Positions 50,493 through 60,270 of a DNA stretch of 64,000 nt are shown piece after piece. The DNA is from Citrobacter telavivensis (GTDB taxonomy: Bacteria; Pseudomonadota; Gammaproteobacteria; Enterobacterales; Enterobacteriaceae), in NCBI GenBank assembly GCA_009363175.1, contig CP045205.1, forward strand, positions 3,286,001-3,350,000, written 5' to 3'. The first letter of the stretch is position 1, and every line of letters begins with the position of its first letter. The notes beneath the pieces are model-generated. The model ran no database searches and was not told the DNA's origin. It saw nothing but the letters and a program-made list of their open reading frames with translations. The position numbers and the translations under genes were made by a program.

Positions 50493-53400
50493 ATGTCAGC
50501 AAACAATGCGTCGCCCCCACTGCCGGATATTTTCTCGCAGGCGACCCGCGACTGGTTTATCTCGGCATTTCAGCATCCCACGCTGGTGCAGTCGCAAACG
50601 TGGGCCGTTACCGCGACGAATCAACATGCGCTGGTGATCGCCCCGACCGGTTCGGGGAAAACCCTTGCCGCGTTTCTCTACGCACTGGATCGCCTGTTTC
50701 GTGAAGGTGAGGAAAAGCCCACGACGCCGCTCTCCGGCAAAGAAAAGAAAGTCACCCGCATCCTCTATATTTCTCCGATAAAAGCCCTCGGCACGGATGT
50801 TCAGCGCAATCTGCAAATTCCCCTTCAGGGGATTAGCGAAGAGCGGAAGAAATGCGGCGCGACAGAGGTGACCATTCGGGTCGGTATCCGTACAGGAGAT
50901 ACGCCACCTCAGGAGCGTGCGAAGCTCAGTCGTCATCCGCCCGATATTCTGATCACCACGCCGGAGTCGCTTTATCTGATGCTCACCTCGCGCGCCAGAG
51001 AGTCGCTGCGCGGGATTGAAACGGTGATCGTCGATGAAGTACACGCGGTGGCAGGCACAAAACGTGGTGCGCACCTCGCGCTCAGCCTTGAACGACTGGA
51101 TGCGCTTCTGACGAGGTCGGCGCAGCGTATTGGTCTGTCGGCGACGGTGCGTTCCGTTACGGAGGTTGCGGCTTTTCTGGGCGGCGATCGCCCGGTTACC
51201 GTGGTCAATCCCCCCGCGACTCGTCACCCGGATATCCGCATTGTTGCACCTGCCGCCAATCTGGATGACGTCTTAGCCGATAATAGTGACAGCAGCGATG
51301 CCATTCACAAAGGCAGAGAAGGTTCCGTCTGGCCGCGCATTGAATCCGGTATTCTCGATCAAATCCTTCGCCATCGCTCCACTATTGTCTTCACCAACTC
51401 GCGCGGGCTGGCGGAAAAACTGACGGCTCGTCTGAATGAACTCTATCTCTCGCGACGACACGCCCCCCCTGAATCGCAGGCGGAACCCGTACACTATGAC
51501 TCGTCAACCGGTTCCACCAGCAATCGGGCGCAGGACGCCGGAGAATACATTGCCCGCTCGCATCACGGTTCAGTTTCCAAAGAGCAGCGGGCCGTCACGG
51601 AGCATGCCCTGAAATCAGGCGAACTTCGCTGTGTGGTGGCGACGTCAAGTCTGGAGCTGGGGATCGACATGGGCGCCGTTGATCTGGTGATTCAGGTGGC
51701 AACGCCCCTTTCAGTCGCCAGCGGCCTGCAGCGCATCGGACGAGCCAGCCACCAGGTTGGCGGCGTCTCGAAGGGGCTATTCTATCCCAGAACTCGCCGG
51801 GATCTGATTGATTCGGCGGTGATTGTCGAGTGCATGTACGCCGGGCAACTGGAGACCCTGACGCCTCCGCGCAACCCGCTGGATATTCTGGCGCAACAAA
51901 CCGTGGCCACCGTTTCCATGGATCCGGTCAATGTCGATGACTGGTATGCCCTCGTCCGCCGGGCTTCTCCATGGAAAGCGCTGCCAAGAGGCGCGTTTGA
52001 CGCCACGCTGGATATGCTGGCGGGACGCTATCCCTCTGGCGATTTTGCGGTATTCCGACCGCGTATTATCTGGAACCGCGAAACCGGGTTATTAACGGCA
52101 CGCCCCGGCGCACAACTTCTGGCGGTGACCAGCGGTGGTACCATTCCGGACCGTGGCATGTTCAGCGTGCTGCTCCCCGAAGGGGATGAACAAGCGGGAT
52201 CGCGGCGCGTGGGCGAACTGGATGAAGAGATGGTGTATGAGTCTCGCGTCAACGACATCATTACGCTTGGTGCCAGTTCGTGGCGTATTCAACAGATCAC
52301 CCGCGATCAGGTTATCGTCGTCCCTGCGCCTGGACGCTCGGCCAGGCTTCCGTTCTGGCGCGGCGAAGGCGTCGGGCGTCCTGCGGAACTGGGGGAACGT
52401 ATTGGTGATTTCATCCATACCCTGTCCGATGACAACGCGGAGCGACAACTCTCCCCCCGACTGCGCGACGATAATGTTTTATCGAATATCAAAGGGTTAA
52501 TTAACGATCAAAAGAATGCCACGGGCGTGCTCCCCTGGAGCCGTCATCTGGTACTTGAACGCTGTCGTGATGAGATGGGTGACTGGCGGGTCATTCTGCA
52601 TTCGCCTTATGGCCGTCGGGTACATGCCCCCTGGGCCCTTGCGATTGCCGGACGCCTCCATGCGCAATGGGGGGCTGACGCGTCGATTGTCGCCAGCGAT
52701 GACGGGATTGTCGCCCGCATTCCGGACAGCGACGGAAAGCTGCCGGATGCCGCCATTTTTCTGTTCGATCCGGAAAAACTGTTGCGCATTGTCCGGGAAG
52801 CCGTCAGCAGCACGGCGCTGTTTGCCGCCCGCTTCAGAGAATGCGCCGCCCGCGCTCTGCTGATGCCTGGCCGCACGCCGGGACGTCGCTCCCCACTCTG
52901 GCAGCAGCGCCTGCGCGCCAGCCAGCTTCTGGAAATTGCAGCGGGCTATCCTGACTTTCCCATTATTCTGGAAACCGCCCGAGAATGCCTCCAGGACGTC
53001 TACGATCTTGACGCGCTCGAGCAGGTCATACGCCGCCTGAACACCGGCGAGATCCAGATATCTGAAGTCACCACGCCCGCTCCTTCGCCGTTTGCCACCG
53101 ATCTGTTGTTTGGTTATGTCGCGGAATTTATGTACGCCACCGACGTTCCACTGGCGGAGCGGCGGGCCTCGGTACTGGCGCTGGACAGCGAACTGCTGGG
53201 CAACCTGTTAGGCCAGGGCGATCCGCTGGAGTTGCTCGACCCGGAGATTATCCGCCAGGTAGAGGATGAACTTCAGCGGCGGGCGACGGGCAGAAAAGCC
53301 CAGGGAATGGAAGGCGTTTACGATTTGCTGCGCGAACTGGGGCCAATGACCATCGAGGATATTGCGGCCAGGCACGAAGCAACGATCGCTGACATCGGGC

Positions 53401-55172
53401 CCTGGCTCGATGGCCTGACGGCTGACAAGCGTATTTTCCCGGTTGTTATTGCAGGTACTGCGCAGATGGCCTGCATGGATGACGCGGCCAGACTTCGTGA
53501 TGCACTGGGTGTCCGCCTGCCAGCGACGATTTCGGCTGCATGGTTGCATCCGGTGAACACACCGCTGCGGGACCTCTTCATGCGCTTCAGCCGCACCCAT
53601 ACGCTCTTTACCGGCGATCAGATTGCGCAGGCGTTCGGGTTGGGTGTAGCCGTCGCCGACGATCTCCTGCGCCAGTTACGCGATGAGGGCGTCCTGATCC
53701 AACTGCGGACGGGGGCGTCATCCACTCCCAACGACGCGCGTTCTTCAACGTGGGTGAATGAAGACATATTTCATCGGCTGCGCATCCGCTCGCTGCATGC
53801 CGCCAGAGAAGCAACCCGCCCTGTCCCGGCGGCGAGCTACACCCGCCTGCTGCTGGAACGTCATGGGCTCATTTCACCCGCCGACGGCAGCCCGGCGCGC
53901 CTCCCGGCGTCCTCAGCGGGAATGCTGGAAGGAAGTGACGGTGTCACGAGAGTTATTGAACAACTGGCCGGACTCGGCCTGCCCGCCTCACTGTGGGAAA
54001 GCCAGATTTTCCCTGCCCGGGTCAGAGACTATTCGCCGGACATGCTCGATGAGCTGCTTGCAACCGGTGAAGTCATCTGGTCAGGGCAAAAGAAACTGGG
54101 TGATGATGACGGACGAGTGGTACTGCATCTACGGGATTATCTGGCGGAGACGCTTTCCCCGCCATCCGGTGACAGCGAGTCACTTTCAGACTTACAGCGC
54201 GCCATTTTAGACGTCCTCTCAGGCGGCGGCGCATGGTTTGCACAGCAACTCAGTGCGTTGATTCAGGCCCGGACGCAAAGGTCTGGCAATGATGAGTGGA
54301 TAACGCCAGCCACGCTGCATGAGGCCCTTTGGGGGCTGGTCTGGCAAGGGTACATCACAACCGATATCTGGGCCCCGCTACGAGGCCTGTCGCGCACTGT
54401 CTCTGCGTCACGTCAGCCGTCGCGACGCTCACCGCGTATGCGTCGTGGACGCCCTGTCTATGCCTCAACTCGCCCCACGTCAGTTTCCGTACCGGTTTCT
54501 TACACCACTCCTGCGCTGGCCGGACGCTGGTCACTGCTGCCGCGAGAGACGTTAAATGATACCGAGCGAATGTTGGCCTGCGCGGAGAATATGCTCGATC
54601 GCTACGGCGTGATCGGTCGGCAGGCGGTGATTGCGGAGAATGTCCCTGGGGGGTTTCCTGCCATGCAGACCCTGTGTCGAAGCATGGAGGATTCGGGACG
54701 CATTCTACGAGGGCGTTTCGTTGAGGGAATGGGCGGTGCGCAGTTTGCCGAGCGGCCTACTATCGATCGCCTTCGCGATCTTACCTCATCGAATACTGAA
54801 CATCAGGCTTTTACGGCGGTGGCGTTATCCGCAAACGACCCGGCCAATCCCTGGGGCGCGCTTCTGCCGTGGCCGACGCATCCGTCGTCTCTGGTCCCTG
54901 GACGCCGTAATGGCGCATTTGTCGTTATTTCTGCCGGCCAGCTGCGGCTGTATCTCGCTCAGGGCGGGAAAAAGATGATGGTCTGGAGCGAAAATGAGGA
55001 GACGATTTCAGCGGAAATATTCAGGGCGTTGGCGAGTGCTTTACGCCGTGAGCCGCGACTTCGTTTTACCCTGACAGAAGTTAACGATAAACCGGTCCGG
55101 CAAACCCGTCTGTTTACCCTGCTTCGGGAGGTCGGGTTTTCCAGTTCGCCGCAGGGACTTGACTGGGGGTAG
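50493..55172 (+). CDS. lhr: Lhr, large helicase-related protein / DNA glycosylase
   Basis: A 1559-residue superfamily 2 helicase, slightly longer than E. coli Lhr (1538). Walker A is PTGSGKT at 51-57, and the DEVH box is at 181-184 (VDEVHAVAGTKRG). Motif VI is LQRIGRASHQVGG. The Lhr core (to about 900) with its winged helices is followed by the long C-terminal region found only in long bacterial Lhr. The last three residues keep the pattern D-W-x, and the Asp three from the end corresponds to E. coli Asp1536, reported as needed for uracil-DNA glycosylase activity. It is intact, without frameshift. Confidence 0.96.
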   Translation: MSANNASPPLPDIFSQATRDWFISAFQHPTLVQSQTWAVTATNQHALVIAPTGSGKTLAAFLYALDRLFREGEEKPTTPLSGKEKKVTRILYISPIKALGTDVQRNLQIPLQGISEERKKCGATEVTIRVGIRTGDTPPQERAKLSRHPPDILITTPESLYLMLTSRARESLRGIETVIVDEVHAVAGTKRGAHLALSLERLDALLTRSAQRIGLSATVRSVTEVAAFLGGDRPVTVVNPPATRHPDIRIVAPAANLDDVLADNSDSSDAIHKGREGSVWPRIESGILDQILRHRSTIVFTNSRGLAEKLTARLNELYLSRRHAPPESQAEPVHYDSSTGSTSNRAQDAGEYIARSHHGSVSKEQRAVTEHALKSGELRCVVATSSLELGIDMGAVDLVIQVATPLSVASGLQRIGRASHQVGGVSKGLFYPRTRRDLIDSAVIVECMYAGQLETLTPPRNPLDILAQQTVATVSMDPVNVDDWYALVRRASPWKALPRGAFDATLDMLAGRYPSGDFAVFRPRIIWNRETGLLTARPGAQLLAVTSGGTIPDRGMFSVLLPEGDEQAGSRRVGELDEEMVYESRVNDIITLGASSWRIQQITRDQVIVVPAPGRSARLPFWRGEGVGRPAELGERIGDFIHTLSDDNAERQLSPRLRDDNVLSNIKGLINDQKNATGVLPWSRHLVLERCRDEMGDWRVILHSPYGRRVHAPWALAIAGRLHAQWGADASIVASDDGIVARIPDSDGKLPDAAIFLFDPEKLLRIVREAVSSTALFAARFRECAARALLMPGRTPGRRSPLWQQRLRASQLLEIAAGYPDFPIILETARECLQDVYDLDALEQVIRRLNTGEIQISEVTTPAPSPFATDLLFGYVAEFMYATDVPLAERRASVLALDSELLGNLLGQGDPLELLDPEIIRQVEDELQRRATGRKAQGMEGVYDLLRELGPMTIEDIAARHEATIADIGPWLDGLTADKRIFPVVIAGTAQMACMDDAARLRDALGVRLPATISAAWLHPVNTPLRDLFMRFSRTHTLFTGDQIAQAFGLGVAVADDLLRQLRDEGVLIQLRTGASSTPNDARSSTWVNEDIFHRLRIRSLHAAREATRPVPAASYTRLLLERHGLISPADGSPARLPASSAGMLEGSDGVTRVIEQLAGLGLPASLWESQIFPARVRDYSPDMLDELLATGEVIWSGQKKLGDDDGRVVLHLRDYLAETLSPPSGDSESLSDLQRAILDVLSGGGAWFAQQLSALIQARTQRSGNDEWITPATLHEALWGLVWQGYITTDIWAPLRGLSRTVSASRQPSRRSPRMRRGRPVYASTRPTSVSVPVSYTTPALAGRWSLLPRETLNDTERMLACAENMLDRYGVIGRQAVIAENVPGGFPAMQTLCRSMEDSGRILRGRFVEGMGGAQFAERPTIDRLRDLTSSNTEHQAFTAVALSANDPANPWGALLPWPTHPSSLVPGRRNGAFVVISAGQLRLYLAQGGKKMMVWSENEETISAEIFRALASALRREPRLRFTLTEVNDKPVRQTRLFTLLREVGFSSSPQGLDWG

Positions 55173-55204
55173 ACATGCCGAGGGTGCAGCAGAGCGGCAG
55201 AAAT

Positions 55205-55238
55205 GAAAAGGAGCTTACCCTGACACGGGAAAGCTCCT
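55205..55238 (-). terminator. Terminator after grxD
   Basis: AGGAGCTT / AAGCTCCT pair around a 14-base loop. On the minus strand TTTCATTT follows, suiting grxD; on the plus strand it may also catch lhr transcripts. Confidence 0.75.
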
Positions 55239-55254
55239 CTTAACCATCTACTGA

Positions 55255-55602
55255 TTACTCAGCATCTGATTCTTCAGATTTGTATTTTGCAGCGGTCTCT
55301 TTGATCAGTTGCTGCAGTTCGCCACGCTGGTACATTTCGATCAAAATGTCACAGCCGCCAACCAGTTCACCGTCAACCCACAGTTGCGGGAAGGTCGGCC
55401 AGTTCGCGTATTTCGGCAGTTCAGCGCGAATATCCGGGTTTTGCAGAATATCCACATAGGCAAAACGCTCACCACAGGCGGAAAGCGCCTGCACAGCCTG
55501 GGCTGAAAACCCGCAGCTTGGCAGTTTTGGAGAACCTTTCATGTACAGGAGAATCGGGTTTTCAGCGATCTGGCGCTGGATTTTTTCGATAGTGGTGCTC
55601 AT
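55255..55602 (-). CDS. grxD: GrxD, monothiol CGFS glutaredoxin
   Basis: A 115-residue glutaredoxin carrying the CGFS active site at Cys30 (LPSCGFSAQAV). It has the cis-Pro in WPTFPQLWVDGELVGGCDI and the glutathione-binding KGSPKLPSCGF. Such proteins carry [2Fe-2S] clusters, often with BolA, for iron-sulfur delivery. The length matches E. coli. It is divergent from mepH across 335 bp. Confidence 0.97.
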   Translation of the reverse strand: MSTTIEKIQRQIAENPILLYMKGSPKLPSCGFSAQAVQALSACGERFAYVDILQNPDIRAELPKYANWPTFPQLWVDGELVGGCDILIEMYQRGELQQLIKETAAKYKSEESDAE

Positions 55603-55937
55603 TGTCTTGCTTCCTTAACTTCTTTTACGGCAGTCGTCTGACATTGTAGCGGTTCAGGGCGACATCGGAAAATAACATTTTCATTACGCTTTACTATTTT
55701 ATCGTCTGAACGATTAAGTTGCATTCCCAATAATGGTTTCCCCGGTGCTTATGTCAGAAGTGCGCGCCAAATAACCAAATTTAGCTTTGGCTGCTGTTTT
55801 TTTTTGCACTCAATAGCGAAACCGCATTTTTAACAATAAAAGCTATTAACTTTATCCGTTTCTATAGATTAGAATCATCAGGTTTTGTAAATCACACGCA
55901 GGTATGATTGCGACCTGCCTTAACAGAGGAATGCTCA
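55603..55937. promoter_or_regulatory. Divergent grxD-mepH spacer with a nine-T tract
   Basis: No gene is seen. It contains GCCAAA (55766) / TTTGGC (55786) that can pair, followed 5 bases later by nine T residues (55797-55805). This resembles an intrinsic terminator reading on the plus strand where neither flanking gene ends. AT-rich sequence near 55850-55880 (including TATAGAT) probably holds the mepH promoter. Confidence 0.45.
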
Positions 55938-56771
55938 GTGGCGCGGATAAACCGACTTTCCCTCACGCTCTGTGCTTTACTATTTACAACGATTCCCTTT
56001 ATGCCGATGGCACATGCGTCCAAGCAAGCTAGGGACACCGCTGATCTTTCGCATAATAAGAAAGCCAGCGACAAAAAGAAAAGTACGGCAACAGCGAAAA
56101 AAACGAATAAAACCAGTCAAAAAACCGTTAAGAAAACCACCAGCAAATCCAGTACTAAAACCGCCTCTTCTTCTAAGAAAAAAATTACCGCTCCCGCTAA
56201 AGCCAGCAAAACAGCCAGCCGCAAAGGAAAAACCGTCGCGACGAAAAAGACAGCCTCCGTCACCTGGAGCGAGAAATGCACCCCGCGCAAAGGTCACAAA
56301 CCGACGTGTATCAAAGTGAAGAGCACAGTGCCAGGCAAGATTGCGGATGCACATAAAGTCAAAGTGCAAAAAGCGACCAGCACGGCGATGAACAAATTAA
56401 TGAGCCAGATTGGCAAACCGTACCGCTGGGGAGGCACGTCGCCGCGCACCGGTTTCGATTGCAGCGGTCTGGTCTATTACGCCTATAAAGATCTCGTGAA
56501 ATTCCGTATTCCGCGCACGGCAAATGAAATGTATCACCTGCGTGATGCCGCACCGATTGACCGTGAAGAATTAAAAAATGGCGATCTGGTGTTCTTCCGC
56601 ACTCAGGGACGCGGCACCGCCGATCACGTTGGCGTTTATGTCGGCAACGGCAAATTTATCCAGTCGCCGCGCAGCGGCCAGGAAATCCAGATAACGTCGC
56701 TCAGCGAAGATTACTGGCAACGCCACTACGTTGGCGCTCGCCGGGTCATGACCCCCAAAACCATTCGTTAA
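55938..56771 (+). CDS. mepH: MepH, NlpC/P60 peptidoglycan DD-endopeptidase
   Basis: A 277-residue murein hydrolase that opens meso-Dap-D-Ala cross-links during wall growth. The signal peptide (RLSLTLCALLFTTIPFMPMAHA) is followed by a long Lys/Ser/Thr-rich linker (about 30-130) and an NlpC/P60 domain. The catalytic Cys is in GFDCSGLVYYAYKDL, His in GTADHVGVYVG and the third polar residue near QSPRSGQE. I chose GTG 55938 (AGAGGA upstream) because it gives the E. coli-like start M/VARINR; the frame is open 10 residues further. Confidence 0.94.
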   Translation: MARINRLSLTLCALLFTTIPFMPMAHASKQARDTADLSHNKKASDKKKSTATAKKTNKTSQKTVKKTTSKSSTKTASSSKKKITAPAKASKTASRKGKTVATKKTASVTWSEKCTPRKGHKPTCIKVKSTVPGKIADAHKVKVQKATSTAMNKLMSQIGKPYRWGGTSPRTGFDCSGLVYYAYKDLVKFRIPRTANEMYHLRDAAPIDREELKNGDLVFFRTQGRGTADHVGVYVGNGKFIQSPRSGQEIQITSLSEDYWQRHYVGARRVMTPKTIR

Positions 56772-56777
56772 AACTTT

Positions 56778-56801
56778 ACCCTGTTGTTAACGCAACAGGG
56801 T
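56778..56801 (+). terminator. Hairpin after mepH
   Basis: A 9-bp stem ACCCTGTTG / CAACAGGGT with a 6-base loop is followed by AAGTTCATCTTTT. It lies 6 bases after the mepH stop. Confidence 0.7.
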
Positions 56802-56846
56802 AAGTTCATCTTTTGTCTCACCTTTCAATTTGCTACCCTATCCTTA

Positions 56847-56893
56847 CGCACAATAAGGTTATTGCGCGAAATACTATTAATAATAAGGAGAGA
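56847..56893 (+). promoter_or_regulatory. sodB leader: stem-loop and RyhB target region
   Basis: CGCACAATAA and TTATTGCGCG form a 10-bp inverted repeat with one mismatch around GG. An AT-rich stretch and the GGAGAG box follow before the sodB ATG. In E. coli this short leader is where RyhB RNA pairs to repress sodB under iron limitation. The assignment rests on similarity to the E. coli leader. Confidence 0.65.
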
Positions 56894-56897
56894 AGCA

Positions 56898-57479
56898 ATG
56901 TCGTTCGAATTACCTGCACTACCGTATGCCAAAGATGCGCTTGCGCCGCATATTTCCGCCGAAACGCTGGAATATCACTATGGCAAACACCATCAGACCT
57001 ATGTCACCAACCTGAACAACCTGATCAAAGGCACCGCCTTTGAAGGAAAATCACTGGAAGAGATCGTACGCAGCTCCGAAGGTGGCGTGTTCAACAACGC
57101 CGCTCAGGTCTGGAACCACACATTCTACTGGAACTGCCTGGCGCCGAATGCGGGCGGCGAGCCAACCGGTAAACTGGCTGACGCGATTGCCGCCTCTTTC
57201 GGCAGCTTTGCGGAGTTCAAAGCGCAGTTTACCGATGCGGCGATTAAGAACTTCGGTTCCGGCTGGACCTGGCTGGTAAAAGGAAAGGATGGCAAGTTGG
57301 CTATCGTTTCAACATCTAACGCCGGCACGCCGTTGACCACCGACGCCACCCCGCTGATGACCGTCGACGTGTGGGAGCATGCGTATTACATTGACTACCG
57401 CAATGCGCGTCCTGGCTACCTGGAGCACTTCTGGGCGCTGGTGAACTGGGAGTTTGTCGCGAAGAACTTCGCCGCGTAA
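56898..57479 (+). CDS. sodB: SodB, iron superoxide dismutase
   Basis: A 193-residue cytoplasmic Fe-SOD. The iron ligands are His27 (LEYHYGKHHQTY), His74 (QVWNHTFYW), and Asp157/His161 (MTVDVWEHAYYIDY). The Fe-type signature is AAQVWNHTFYWNCL. The start at 56898 gives the family MSFELPALPYA and length; the longer open frame covers the leader. Confidence 0.98.
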   Translation: MSFELPALPYAKDALAPHISAETLEYHYGKHHQTYVTNLNNLIKGTAFEGKSLEEIVRSSEGGVFNNAAQVWNHTFYWNCLAPNAGGEPTGKLADAIAASFGSFAEFKAQFTDAAIKNFGSGWTWLVKGKDGKLAIVSTSNAGTPLTTDATPLMTVDVWEHAYYIDYRNARPGYLEHFWALVNWEFVAKNFAA

Positions 57480-57487
57480 AAAAGATA

Positions 57488-57517
57488 ACGCAGAAGGGTG
57501 TCCCTTCTGCGTTTTTG
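57488..57517 (+). terminator. Terminator after sodB
   Basis: An 11-bp perfect stem ACGCAGAAGGG / CCCTTCTGCGT with a 3-base loop is followed by five T residues. Confidence 0.95.
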
Positions 57518-57525
57518 TTCTGCTG

Positions 57526-58692
57526 TTAACCTGCGACGCACACCTGTTCAGGCTGTTTTCTCGCCGAGACAAACACCAACAACAGCGCCATACCTGCCAC
57601 AATCGCCCCCATCACAGGAACAAAACTGTAGCCTAACCCGCCAGAAATCACGGCCCCACCCGCGGCAGCACCCAGTGCATTTCCGAGATTAAAAGCGCCG
57701 ATATTCACGGAAGACGACAGGCCTGGCGCTTCGTGAGCCACACGCATGACGCGCATTTGCAGCGGAGGCACCACCGCAAAGGTCGCCGCCCCCCAGACCA
57801 CCATACTGACCGCCGCCCCCAGTTCATTTTGTGCCAACAAGGGGATAGCCAGCATAATCACCATTAGCAGCAGCAAAAAGCCCTTCAGCGTACCGTTAAC
57901 CGAGCGATCGGCCAGTTTGCCGCCAAGGTAGTTACCAATGGAGAAGCCCACGCCAATCAGAACCAGCATCCCGGTCACGAAGGTCGGGGTCGCATGGGTG
58001 ATGCTTTGCAGGACAGGCGAAATATAGGTATACAGCGTAAACATAGCGCCCGCCCCCAACACGGTAGTCAGCAGCGCGGAGAGCACCTGAGGACGCATTA
58101 ACACCACCAGCTCTTTTTTCACTTCCGGACGCGCCCCGGCACCGCCTTTCGGCAACGAGAAAAAGAGACTCAGCATCGAGATAACGCCCAGACCGGCTGT
58201 CGCCATAAACGACATTCGCCAGCCGATGGTTTCCCCCAGCCAGGTCGCCGCCGGAACGCCGCCGATATTGGCGATTGTCAGCCCCATAAACATCGTGGCA
58301 ACGGCGCTGGCCTGTTTGTGCTTCGGCACCACGCTGGCTGCTACAACGGAACCCAGGCCGAAGAACGCGCCGTGGTTGAGGCTGGTTAAAATGCGTGACA
58401 GCATCAGCGTGGTGTAATCCGGCGAAATCGCCGAGAGCACGTTACCAAGCGTAAAGATTGCCATCAGAAAAATCAGCGCATTACGGCGTCCACGATGTGA
58501 CAGAAGCAGCGTCATCAGCGGGGCCCCAACCATCACGCCGACGGCATAGGCGCTAATCAACATGCCTGCGGCGGGGATGGACACATCCACGCCGCGCGCA
58601 ATGACGGGCAGCAGCCCCATTGGCGAGAATTCGGTCGTACCGATGCCGAATGCGCCGATGGCCAGCGCCAGTAACGGATAATTAATTTTCAT
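57526..58692 (-). CDS. ydhP: YdhP, MFS transporter (DHA1 family)
   Basis: A 388-residue inner-membrane transporter with 12 hydrophobic helices. The N-terminal FGIGTTEFSPMGLLPVIA is typical of the AraJ/YdhP sugar-efflux-like branch, and the loop 2-3 motif is LSHRGRRNALIFLM. The substrate is not established. It converges on sodB. Confidence 0.92.
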   Translation of the reverse strand: MKINYPLLALAIGAFGIGTTEFSPMGLLPVIARGVDVSIPAAGMLISAYAVGVMVGAPLMTLLLSHRGRRNALIFLMAIFTLGNVLSAISPDYTTLMLSRILTSLNHGAFFGLGSVVAASVVPKHKQASAVATMFMGLTIANIGGVPAATWLGETIGWRMSFMATAGLGVISMLSLFFSLPKGGAGARPEVKKELVVLMRPQVLSALLTTVLGAGAMFTLYTYISPVLQSITHATPTFVTGMLVLIGVGFSIGNYLGGKLADRSVNGTLKGFLLLLMVIMLAIPLLAQNELGAAVSMVVWGAATFAVVPPLQMRVMRVAHEAPGLSSSVNIGAFNLGNALGAAAGGAVISGGLGYSFVPVMGAIVAGMALLLVFVSARKQPEQVCVAG

Positions 58693-58860
58693 GCAGTGAT
58701 GACTCCGGCTCTTCGCGATGAGGCGCGAGGCTTAACTAAGAGTCAAAAGCATGACATCAATCACAAAAAAAGAGAAGTTAACAAAAATACAAAAGACTTT
58801 TGCAGATTCGATAACAATATGGCGGGAGGTTCGAGGGAGCAGGCACTCCCCCGAGGGAAA

Positions 58861-58950
58861 TCAATGCAGTGCCGCTGTCAGACCGCCAGCAACGATTAAA
58901 GCCAGAACAATAAACGTGGTCACTAATGAAAATTTCAGATCGGTGCTCAT
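58861..58950 (-). CDS. ynhF: YnhF, 29-residue membrane peptide
   Basis: A 29-residue peptide starting MSTDLKFSLVTTFIVLALIV and ending GLTAALH, with one transmembrane helix. It closely matches E. coli YnhF, a stress-related small membrane protein known to be made. GGAGAA lies 8 bases before the ATG on the minus strand. It is between ydhP and purR. Confidence 0.9.
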   Translation of the reverse strand: MSTDLKFSLVTTFIVLALIVAGGLTAALH

Positions 58951-59187
58951 CAACTTTTCTCCTTTTTATTCCCACACAAAAAGTGATATAGCGCATTTTT
59001 GCACACTTGAGTGCAAAAATCTCCCACGATTTAGAGTGATATGTGCTTTTAATACTTCCCCTTTTCGTTAAGATCAGCCAAAATTCGACGCTTACTTGAT
59101 TATCGTACCGGCCATTGACCCCTTCCTGACGCTCTGTGGCGTTTTCCCGGCATGCCGCAACCCTGACGTTGCGCACAGGATGATTAA

Positions 59188-59203
59188 AGGCAAACGTTTA
59201 CTT
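59188..59203. promoter_or_regulatory. PurR operator O1 of purR
   Basis: AGGCAAACGTTTACTT matches the PurR box and lies 42 bases before the purR ATG, as in the autoregulated E. coli gene. Confidence 0.9.
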
Positions 59204-59244
59204 AGCATATTTTAATGTTCAGGTTGGGTCTGGAGTGAGATTTA

Positions 59245-60270
59245 ATGGCAACAATTAAAGATGTAGCGAAACGCGCAAACGTTTCCACTACAACCGTATC
59301 ACACGTAATTAACAAAACGCGTTTCGTCGCTGAAGAAACACGCAATGCAGTGTGGGCGGCAATCAAAGAATTGCACTATTCCCCCAGCGCTGTTGCCCGT
59401 AGTCTGAAGGTCAACCATACCAAGTCTATCGGCTTGCTGGCGACCAGCAGCGAAGCCCCCTACTTTGCCGAAATTATCGAAGCCGTTGAAAAGAACTGCT
59501 TCCAGAAAGGCTATACCCTGATCCTCGGTAACGTCTGGAACAATCTGGAAAAACAGCGTGCCTATCTGTCCATGATGGCGCAAAAACGCGTTGATGGCCT
59601 GCTGGTGATGTGTTCCGAATATCCCGATCCCCTGCTCTCGATGCTGGAAGAGTACCGTCATATCCCGATGGTGGTCATGGACTGGGGCGAAGCCAAAGCC
59701 GACTTCACCGATACGGTGATTGATAACGCCTTTGAGGGCGGTTATATGGCTGGCCGTTACCTTGTCGAACGCGGACATCGCGAAATTGGCGTGATCCCGG
59801 GACTGATGGAGCGCAACACCGGCGCGGGCCGTCTGGCCGGTTTTATGAAGGCGATGGATGAAGCGCTGATTAAAGTGCCGGAAAACTGGATTGTGCAGGG
59901 CGACTTCGAACCGGAATCCGGCTACCGTGCAATGCAGCAAATTCTGTCGCAGGCGCATCGCCCGACGGCGGTCTTCTGTGGCGGCGATATCATGGCGATG
60001 GGTGCCCTTTGCGCTGCGGATGAGATGGGCCTGCGCGTACCGCAGGACGTGTCGCTGATAGGCTATGACAATGTGCGCAACGCCCGCTTCTTTACGCCAG
60101 CGTTGACCACCATCCACCAGCCAAAAGATTCTCTGGGTGAAACGGCCTTTAACATGCTGCTGGACCGTATCGTCAATAAGCGCGAAGAGTCACAGTCCAT
60201 TGAAGTCCACCCGCGCCTGGTGGAGCGCCGCTCCGTTGCGGATGGCCCTTTCCGCGACTACCGTCGTTAA
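59245..60270 (+). CDS. purR: PurR, purine biosynthesis repressor
   Basis: A 341-residue LacI-family repressor. The helix-turn-helix is TIKDVAKRANVSTTTVSHVI with the hinge SPSAVARSLKVNHTK carrying the minor-groove Leu. The ligand domain binds hypoxanthine or guanine as corepressor. It represses pur genes and itself through two operators. The stop overlaps that of convergent punR by 4 bp. Confidence 0.98.
   Translation: MATIKDVAKRANVSTTTVSHVINKTRFVAEETRNAVWAAIKELHYSPSAVARSLKVNHTKSIGLLATSSEAPYFAEIIEAVEKNCFQKGYTLILGNVWNNLEKQRAYLSMMAQKRVDGLLVMCSEYPDPLLSMLEEYRHIPMVVMDWGEAKADFTDTVIDNAFEGGYMAGRYLVERGHREIGVIPGLMERNTGAGRLAGFMKAMDEALIKVPENWIVQGDFEPESGYRAMQQILSQAHRPTAVFCGGDIMAMGALCAADEMGLRVPQDVSLIGYDNVRNARFFTPALTTIHQPKDSLGETAFNMLLDRIVNKREESQSIEVHPRLVERRSVADGPFRDYRR
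59273..59288. promoter_or_regulatory. PurR operator O2 inside purR
   Basis: GCGCAAACGTTTCCAC, at codons 10-15 of purR, is the second, intragenic operator known from E. coli purR. Confidence 0.8.
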
